Translations under genes and position numbers: made by a program
DNA from: CAYFLR01 sp964343805
GTDB taxonomy: Bacteria; Bdellovibrionota_B; Oligoflexia; CAYFLR01
Direction: 5' to 3'
Assembly: GCA_964343805.1 (NCBI GenBank)
Contig: CAYFLR010000126.1
Location: forward strand, 1 to 5,568
Length of the DNA: 5,568 nucleotides
Part shown: positions 1 through 5,568 of the stretch, one piece after another
Position numbering within the stretch: position 1 is the first letter of the stretch
Layout of the letters: each line of letters starts with the position of its first letter
The notes under the pieces: model-generated
The model's database searches: none
What the model was told of the DNA's origin: nothing
The model's input: only the letters and a program-made list of their open reading frames with translations

Positions 1-112
1 GGGCTCTTTTATGGCAAAAAAAATGCGAGATAAAATAGAAACAGATACAAATACAAAATTTATAAATAGAATAAATAAGATATTGAAAGTGATCAAATAA
101 ATGATATATAAG
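1..112. other. AT-rich 3' flank of the transposase gene, no gene recognised
   Basis: The sequence downstream of the stop is AT-rich. On the minus strand it is pyrimidine-rich and free of further in-frame stops. I see no AATAAA signal on that strand, no clear hairpin and no CTRR tetranucleotide of the kind that ends a Helitron. The 3' terminus of the element is therefore probably beyond the left edge. It may be 3' UTR or element interior. Confidence 0.6.
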
Positions 113-115
113 TCA
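113..115 (-). other. TGA stop codon, the only functional stop of the transposase frame
   Basis: Under the standard code the last open stretch would stop at TAA (190-188). Reading TAA/TAG as Tyr extends it through NGFSERGY*WEGAYLKNVVYKEIFE before TGA. Helitron proteins commonly end with a segment like KNVVYKE shortly before their stop, so this is a natural C-terminus. It is the first in-frame TGA in about 1,818 codons. Confidence 0.9.
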
Positions 116-3100
116 TTCAAATATTTCTTTATATACAACATTTTTCAAATAAGCCCCTTCCCACTATCCTCTTTCACTAAATCCATTTTAAGTAAGGACG
201 CTCAGGTTGTTCGGGTTTGTCACTCGTGTAAAAGCCACATATAGTTGACCATGTCCAAACACATCCTGAGGAAGGAAGAGTCCGACATGTTCAACACTTT
301 GTCCCTGCGACTTCGACACAGTGACGCAGAAGGCCAATTTAACTGGGAATTGTTTGCGTGCGACATGGAAGGGAAATGTCTTGTCATCTATGAGTTTAAT
401 TCTGGGGATCATAACTACACTCCCCTTGGATTTCCCTGTCATGACCTCCGCCTCAAGAACCGTGTTGTTCATTCTCTTGACAATGAGGCGTGTCCCGTTG
501 GACAATCCCAGTTTAATGCTCATGTTCCTTAGCATTATAATTGGCGAACCAACCTTGAGCCGTAACATGTGGGGTGGGAAGTTGGGCATTTCCAGAGAGT
601 TCAACTACTCAAGAGGCACATAATTGCTATCATCCGTATCTCTGGCTATTGCGTCCACACTCAACTATTTTCTGTCACCTTCAGGGAAGTACTACTCAAT
701 GGCTATCTTGTTGATATTGTCCACATCAGCGTTCAGGGGAGTTAAAATGATTCTGTTCTAAAATTAGTCAACCTCCCCTTATCTTTGCATCATATCTGGT
801 TAGATCCTCTTAATCAGGTCATGCACGTCCTTTGATTGGCCTAAATTCAGCAATTACTTTGGAAGGATATGAACCTATTGGATCCCATTCTATTCCGTGA
901 TATGGTTTCCAACAATTCCTTAGCCAATCTCCTTTTGAAGCTGCAGAAACTGTCTGATCTCTTCTTGTTCATCTGGATTGCCTTGTACACGCATACATTC
1001 TGTTAGTTGCATTACTTCCACGTGAGGCCACAGTTAAGATTTTTTCAAAAGCTGACTAATGATTTCCTCCTTTCCAGCCTTTTTTTTGATGGGCAATCCC
1101 TGCTTGTAGTCTCCAGCCATCAAAATCAACTTGGCTCCGAAAGGTTTGGCACAGTCGGTGATGTCTTGGAATGTTCTGTCCAAAGCTTCGAAAACATATT
1201 TATTATTCATGACAGCCTCGTCCTAAATCACTAATGAGCATTGTCGAATGAGGTCTGCCATTTTGGACTGTTTGCGAATGTTGCAGACTGTATTTTCGTT
1301 TGGATTCAGAGGAATTTTAAATTTAGAAAAAGACGTTTCTCCTCCCGGTAAATTGAGTGCACTTATTCCACTGGAGGACACAGCGATGGCAAGTTTTCCA
1401 TTGCCTCTGAAATAGTTTAAGATTGTCTTTTCGACGAATGTCTTTCCTGTTCCAGCGTCTGCATCTATAAAGACAATGTTCTTTTCATCAGCTTCCATGT
1501 GAGCCATTTTTCTTGCCATTAAATCTACAATTGCTTTTTGCTGTCCATTGCATTTCGCATAGGCAATTGCTTATTCAGCCAATTCAGTAGGAGCATCTTA
1601 ATTTGATTCTTCGTTGATCTATGAGTTGTAATCCTGAGCCACAGCTGCCTAATTGGGACTTGGCAACCCAACGGACCTATTGTTGAGATCGTCTTTCATT
1701 AGAATTGACTCTATCTTGATCAAAAGCTCATTCTCGATGGCAGTAAAGTGCAAAAATTGTGTGTTCCTTCTGATTTTTTCTCTGTGCAGCATGTGTTCTC
1801 CCATATCCTGTCTATATCTCCAATAGAGGGCAGGCACATCGTTGGGCTGGTTGAAAACTATAAGAGCACAGAACAGTTAGATCAACCCATCGCCAGTCTG
1901 ATAGCTTTTTCCTTCCTCCATGGCACTCTAACACTCAGTATCATCTTCCAGTAGATGGAGCAGGCTGCAGGCTTGTTTTTATGTGGCGCATACTGTTTCT
2001 CCAACAGTCCTTAAGGACACGTAAGAAGTGGCTCCCTTTACATTGATGAGCAGCAGTCGAAGATAGTATCTCTCGCCTTCCTTTGGAGAAACTGCCTAAA
2101 TCCGACCCACTGTATCAGTGCTTCCGCGTACTCTTTTCTTCCACTTCTTGGTTGAGGCATTCCACGTCTAATGTTTGGGAATTTCCTATTAGAAGTAGTT
2201 ATGTGCCTCTTCATCCGTAAGGTTGAGTACGAACTATTCGGTCAGTTGTGTCTTCGCACTATTTTCATTTGCAAGTAGGTTTGTTAGTTGGTTTTGTGCA
2301 TTGAAGTACACTCTATTCTGACCTTCTAAGTGAATGGGAAGCCTCTAAACATTGGGATACTCTTCGTGCATGGTAAATTTCTAGATGCGCCACAGTGACT
2401 CATGAGTTGAAATGTATCGCCCATCTATTTATTTTTTAATTTCGTCATTCACTTCGTCCTGTTGTACTGGTTGGCCAGCGATGTTTAGGTTGCCTGCAGC
2501 TTGTTGACCTGCAGATTGTTCGGGAGCCACTCCTTATTCTCTTGAATTTATAGCGTTTGGTTGAGCACCTGATTCAAGCTATACGATTACTCGGTCATTG
2601 CCTTTATAAACCTATTTTTAGACTTATTTTATGCTTGCAATGGAGCAGCAATACTCAAGATTGTTATGGGCTTTATATTTCCTTAGGAAGACTATATTCT
2701 AAGGAATTACCCATCCATCCGAAAATACATTTCCATTTTTGTCAGTAAATGTGAATCTGCATCTTCTTCGATATGTTGGTTAGCCATTTTCATTTATGGT
2801 AGTTTTAGGTTCACATTTCTTTGGAAAATTCTTAGTACACTTACCTTCTTTCATGCAGGGGGCATTTGGGTTCTATATCCCGCAAGGGCCATGTATCATT
2901 TAAGAAGTGACAGCTTTTTAAAGTAAAGGTTGAGTAGTCGGATTTGGGATTTCTGCACAAACATATTTGTCAATGTCATCAGCAGTCTTCAATTTGTCTT
3001 CTGGTGCTAATACTATTAGAATGTGGGCATGTGGTAATCCCCTCTTTTGAAACTCTATAACATAAATATGTGCTACAGTTCTGCCCAAAAATTTCCTTTT

Positions 3101-5568
3101 GAACAGATCTTTTTTGAGTTCTTCCAATTTGAGTCTAAATACTCTGTTTACTAAGTCTGGTCTGTCCTGAGGGCTTTCTCCTGGCATCAAATTTTCCACA
3201 ATTTCTGTCCAATTCGGATTGCATGTAAATGTTTGGAAAAAGTCTGGTTTACCCACTTGTCTCACGACAGCCATAGCATCTTGATAAAGAGCGTTGAGTT
3301 ATTTAGGGCTGTTGACGAAGGATGTTGGAAGGACGATATGGTTGGTTCCAAGATTTCTCAAATCAGTCTGAGGCTCATTTGCTGCAGCATCAACCAATCC
3401 ATGCAATTAGTCAGTCCTTAATGAGCTTTGGTTTCGGCGGATGTAGTCTAATCGTTCGTGTTCGATCTTGCATTATTGGTCGCAAATGAATTGAAAGGAG
3501 AGTCTTTTGCAGTGTAAGAATAGATTGTCTTCTCTCATTTGAAACAATTAGGATTATTAATCGGTCAAAGACATCTTTTTCGTTGAGCCATTGTGAGTCA
3601 TTCCAATTTGGAATCCTGGTTCTGCATGTGGATGCAATAGGACTTAATGCAGGGAATCGTACACACTCCAAAGCTTATTGATATAACGAAATGAATTTGC
3701 CTCATCCTCAGGTGAATTAATTGGCTTTACTACTATGCATCTATCCAACTCTTGGTTGTCTTCCATTATAGCAGCCACTTCATCTCCAGTTGGCGCACTT
3801 TATGTCCTTGGGTCAGCCCTTTGTTCAACATTCGAATTTTGTCTAATGTTAATGGCAATGTTCAAAGGACTATTGTCAGCTGCAATGAATCTGTGGTAGT
3901 AGTTTTGATAAGTTTTGCAGAATGGGTTTATTTCAAGCAGCATGTTTTGCAGTTTGGAAAGAATTACTCTGATGATTGCCTTTTCTTCGTTTTCCGAAAA
4001 CAATGCCATTCTGCGATCCAGTTGAGAGAAGGCTTCGTAAAACTAAATATTTGCAAATTGCGCTTTGGTTATGTCGTTGGTAATAGCGTTAGATTGAATT
4101 TTGGAATAGATGTCGCCATTTATCTTAAAGGTTTAAACACCTCTACTTGCATTAGCCAACTCCTTGTCTACTTTTGCCACAAATGATGAAAAGGCTAATG
4201 AAGAATTTATTAGTCTTATGTTCTTTTGGAAAACCAAAGATTCCTGACTGTCTGTTGTAAACTAATTTTTCAATAGTTCTGGCATGTAAGTATGAATGGT
4301 TGGTAGTTTTACGCCTCCTGAACAACAGCAAAGTGAAAATTTAGGATTTCTAATTGAACTCGACGCCAGTCGTTCAGCCAGAAACATAGTTGCTTTACAG
4401 AATTGGCATTTCACCGTTTGACCAACGTAAAGATCTTATTCTTCAGCTCCTTCAACATAGTCATCTATTGAACACACTGCTTGATACATATTGCTTTCTT
4501 CTCTTAACATGTTCACTTAAGCTTGATGAAAAGTCATTCTATTTGGATCAATATTTTCTACATTTTCTTCCTCTTCCTCACTTTCAGAACTGCCATCACC
4601 ATCATCTCCTCCACCAATACCCATGTCTTCTTCATCACTGCTGCTACTACTGTCATCATCACCTCCATCTGGAGGGCCTCCACCATTCAAAGGCTGTCCA
4701 GAATTGTTGTCTCTTCCAGGATCTTTATTGTTTTCATTGTCTTTGCCCTTGTCATGTATTTTTTCTTCTTGACTCGTGTCAGTAATTTTGCAAATGTCTT
4801 CACGATTTTAATGAATGGGGGCTTTATTGATTGAAGGTTTTGGTTCTTAGTCTTCACCAATGGTGTCTTTAACAATTTTTTTAATATTTTCCTCATCATC
4901 CACAGATTTTCCATCATTTACTTTGACACCTTCAATATTCAGAATGGACATGGCTTGAATTAGAGACTCTTCTTAATCAGTATATTTGGTATTTTTCAAA
5001 ATATGATCGAAGTTAAAGTCCTCCTCTTCGTCTGATTCCAATTCCATTTTAACAAAACCTCCAATTGAGTCATTTTATATTTGGTTACTGTCCTTTTAAT
5101 ACTCTCTCCTGTAGGCATTCAGCCACGCATTGACTCTATTTTACACATCTTCAGAGTATAATGCTTTAAGTTTGTCCCTTTATTTTCTTTTTTGTTTGCA
5201 ATGGTAAAGTTTAAATTGTTCATCACCCAATCTTTCTTTTTGTTTCACTCTGTAGTTCCTCATGGCAATTTTGTTCAAATGTTTGAATTGCTTTATACCA
5301 ATAGTCTGTTTTATTTTATCCCTTTGTCTTTTTTTCTCTTTCGCAAAAGCTGCCTTTATGATTGCAGACCCTAATTGTTCTTTTTTAGTTTCTCTTTGAT
5401 CTTTTTTCTCATTTGCCCATTGTTTTCGTACTTCTTCCTCACCATAAACCATCTTGAGTTGTACCCTTTCATTATTTCTTTCTTCATTTCTTTTAGCGTT
5501 TTAAGCATCAATTCCATGTTCTGTTTTGAAATTAACACGTCCTTGATCTTTTTCTGAAGCCCATTTCT
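113..5568 (-). CDS. Helitron RepHel transposase (HUH Rep nuclease plus Pif1-like helicase), 5'-partial, read with TAA/TAG = Tyr
   Basis: Helitron transposases nick one DNA strand with an HUH/two-tyrosine Rep nuclease, unwind it with a 5'-3' SF1 helicase and move by a rolling-circle-like mechanism in the nucleus. One frame (first full codon 5566-5564) runs about 1,817 codons to TGA at 113-115. It shows, in order, 24-residue charged repeats, an acidic linker, a Cys-rich element (from residue about 387), the Rep motifs FFQTFTCNPNW (776-786), GLPHAH (to 848) and a Y-x-x-x-Y motif (981-985), then helicase motifs GTGKT (1372-1376), DE (1449-1450), GDYKQ (1485-1489), SKSQGQ and AFTRV. The frame contains about 61 TAA/TAG, no internal TGA, no frameshift and no evident intron. 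TAA/TAG match conserved Tyr positions, so the gene looks intact under a Mesodinium-type code. The start codon is right of the window. At 1,817+ residues it is longer than a typical animal RepHel (about 1,500), because of its N-terminal extension. The main alternative, a decayed pseudogene, fits poorly. Confidence 0.95.
220..1561 (-). other. Pif1-like SF1 helicase domain
   Basis: After CNGQQKAIVDLM (Q-motif-like region), the Walker A motif is DADAGTGKTF (1465-1436). Next come SSSGISALNLPGGETSFSKF (motif Ia region), VIY*DEAVM with the Walker B Asp-Glu at 1222-1217, and LILMAGDYKQGLPI with GDYKQ at 1114-1100 (motif III). SY*LWPHVEVMQLTECMR corresponds to motif IV, LKVGSPIIMLRN with GLSNGTRL lies upstream of motif V, CVTVSKSQGQSV (SKSQGQ at 316-299) is motif V, and GQLYVAFTRV (AFTRV at 235-221) is motif VI. 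All NTPase-essential residues appear present. Family proteins unwind DNA 5' to 3' with ATP hydrolysis, here presumably to peel off the transposon strand after Rep nicking. Local departures from the usual family are the Walker A lead-in, which lacks the common GPGG, and Tyr (TAG) in place of the usual Trp before Asp-Glu. Confidence 0.93.
1562..2599 (-). other. Rep-helicase connecting region of the Helitron transposase
   Basis: This stretch holds conserved Helitron blocks without a simple enzymatic motif. They are DEIKKY*IDGRYISTHESLWRI, HEEYPNVY*RLPIHLEGQ, LTEY*FVLN, NYFY*Y*EIPKHY*TW, VGRIY*AVSPKEGERYYLRLL, VKGATSYVSLRT, ACSLLHLLEDDTE, and an IENELL...VGLPSPN block just before the helicase. 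TAA/TAG fall at Tyr or Phe positions of the family in most blocks. A Gln/Gly/Ala-rich insert (about 2578-2459) between the Rep motif and DEIKKY* looks like a variable loop. The region is known from sequence conservation to link nuclease and helicase; its separate function is unclear. Confidence 0.85.
2600..3661 (-). other. Rep (HUH, two-tyrosine) endonuclease domain
   Basis: The domain opens with YDSLHY*VLLHPHAEPGF and TDY*Y*SY*LFQMRED (TAA codons at 3646-3644, 3559-3557, 3556-3554 and 3550-3548), then DQY*CKIEHERLDYIRRNQ and SPKY*LNALYQDAMAVVR. Rep motif 1 is FFQTFTCNPNW (3241-3209). The metal-binding HUH motif is HAH (3031-3023) within RGLPHAHIL. A Cys-rich block MIHGPCG, CMKEGKC, then YRRR follows. 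The catalytic tyrosine motif ends the domain at about 2612. Each block has a close counterpart in the Helitron_like_N/Rep family, and the order and spacing look complete. HUH nucleases use the His pair to hold a divalent metal and the Tyr to form a 5'-phosphotyrosine with the cut strand. No disabling change is visible if TAA/TAG encode Tyr. Confidence 0.92.
2612..2626 (-). other. Catalytic two-tyrosine motif of Rep, written with TAA, TAA and TAG codons
   Basis: The codons read ATA AAA TAA GTC TAA AAA and TAG GTT TAT AAA GGC, i.e. IK-Y*-V-Y*-K-Y*-VYKG. Helitron Reps typically have IKYLFKYVYKG here, and the two tyrosines four residues apart are the known nucleophiles. They correspond to TAA at 2626-2624 and TAG at 2614-2612. 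The middle TAA (2620-2618) falls on the usual Phe/Tyr position. The following tyrosine uses ordinary TAT. A Gln reading would remove both nucleophiles. Confidence 0.88.
4310..4441 (-). other. Cys-rich N-terminal Helitron element (probable zinc-binding)
   Basis: The translation has CQFC at residues 387-390, then FLAERLASSSIRNPKFSL and a CCC cluster, followed by GGVKLP. Many Helitron and Helitron-like proteins share the pattern C-x-x-C, W/F-x-x-E-R, N-P-x-F-x-x-C-C, G-x-V-x-L-P just upstream of Rep. The paired cysteines suggest a zinc ribbon or finger that could help in DNA binding. This is inferred from family resemblance, and metal binding is not shown. The tyrosine just before it (4438-4436) is written TAA. 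Confidence 0.75.
4553..4684 (-). other. Acidic Gly/Asp/Ser/Glu low-complexity linker of the transposase
   Basis: Residues about 295-338 are a run of Gly, Asp, Ser and Glu, including SSSSSDEED and SESEEEEE. The tract lies inside a longer charged and probably disordered segment (about 5098-4490) that separates the N-terminal repeats from the first conserved Helitron block. No domain is recognisable there. On the plus strand the same bases are pyrimidine-rich and give open frames that encode only Leu/His/Cys-rich peptides, which are shadows. Its role is unknown; a flexible spacer is the cautious reading. Confidence 0.8.
5099..5566 (-). repeat. Tandem degenerate 24-residue (72-bp) repeats in the transposase N-terminus
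   Basis: The first 156 visible residues divide without gaps into half a repeat (5566-5531) and six full 24-residue units: 5530-5459, 5458-5387, 5386-5315, 5314-5243, 5242-5171 and 5170-5099. In the six full units Lys is invariant at position 2, Arg at position 22 is shared by all units including the half one, and Gly holds position 6 in five of six. Position 10 is Val, Ile, Phe or Tyr throughout, and there the two TAA codons align with Phe/Phe/Ile/Val. The second half of each unit is rich in Lys, Arg, Glu and Gln and is probably helical. The units are strongly diverged at DNA level, so this is an old protein repeat rather than a fresh satellite. Arg-rich repeated N-termini occur in other Helitron-like proteins. 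A nucleic-acid-binding or coiled-coil role is only inference. The array probably continues beyond the window. Confidence 0.8.

Noticed and set aside
1..112. Helitron 3' end (hairpin plus CTRR) or polyadenylation signal in the flank
   Set aside because: No CTRR, convincing hairpin or AATAAA is visible on the minus strand in these bases. GGGCTC and TATGGC near the edge do not form an inverted repeat.
3411..3671. Minus-strand open frames at 3411-3671 and 4687-4917
   Set aside because: They are in other frames from the transposase and overlap its conserved Rep block or its acidic linker, so they are shadows.
3752..4186. Plus-strand open frame of 144 codons, and other plus-strand frames at 245-623, 1007-1234, 4390-4834 and 5192-5557
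   Set aside because: All lie antisense to the transposase, resemble no known protein and have the Leu/Phe/His/Cys-rich composition expected from reading purine-rich coding DNA backwards.
4553..4684. Possible microsatellite or CRISPR-like repeat in the TCATCATC/CCTCCACC-rich tract
   Set aside because: The triplet-like pattern is explained by Asp, Gly, Ser and Glu codons of the acidic linker and has no regular repeat-spacer structure.
113..5568. Decayed Helitron pseudogene with many stop mutations
   Set aside because: Neutral decay should also yield TGA stops and frameshifts. I see about 61 TAA/TAG, no TGA, one unbroken frame and intact catalytic motifs, with the stops concentrated where the family has Tyr.
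113..5568. Common ciliate code with TAA/TAG = Gln
   Set aside because: It first looked plausible at poorly conserved sites. Conserved blocks (IKYxxxYVYKG, TDYYSYL, DQYxKIE, NGYPxYRRR, EIPKHYTW) need Tyr, and Gln would remove the Rep nucleophiles. CAA/CAG is used freely for Gln.

Overview
The window is almost entirely one gene: a Helitron (rolling-circle) transposase of the Rep-helicase (RepHel) type on the minus strand, running from beyond the right edge (5568) to a TGA stop at 113-115. Read with the standard code it looks like a wrecked pseudogene. It is broken by about 61 in-frame TAA/TAG codons (about 38 TAA and 23 TAG by hand count). Yet there is no frameshift and no in-frame TGA over about 1,817 codons.

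The stops are not random. Wherever one falls in a recognisable Helitron motif, the family normally has tyrosine, or sometimes another aromatic. Examples (Y* = TAA/TAG) are IKY*VY*KY*VYKG, TDY*Y*SY*LF, HY*VLLHP, DQY*CKIEHER, SPKY*L, NGY*PTYRRR, IPY*N, EIPKHY*TW and SY*LWPHV. Glutamine, the usual meaning of reassigned TAR codons, fits these sites poorly. The simplest reading is a nuclear code with UAA and UAG = Tyr and UGA as the only stop. That code is known from the ciliate Mesodinium and relatives (NCBI translation table 29). The source is therefore probably a Mesodinium-like ciliate or another eukaryote with the same reassignment. This assignment is inferred from one gene.

Protein layout, N to C (right to left in the window): at least six and a half degenerate 24-residue charged repeats (5566-5099); a disordered acidic linker with a Gly/Asp/Ser/Glu-rich tract (around 4684-4553); a Cys-rich Helitron N-terminal element (4441-4310); the HUH Rep nuclease (about 3661-2600) with its FTCNPNW, PHAH and two-tyrosine motifs; a conserved Rep-helicase connecting region (about 2599-1562); and a Pif1-like SF1 helicase (about 1561-220) ending in a typical Helitron tail just before TGA. 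The catalytic Rep tyrosines are themselves written as TAA and TAG.

The 112 bases beyond the stop (1-112) are AT-rich with no recognisable gene or Helitron terminus. The plus strand carries no convincing gene. The protein's start codon, the element's two ends and the host flanks lie outside the window.
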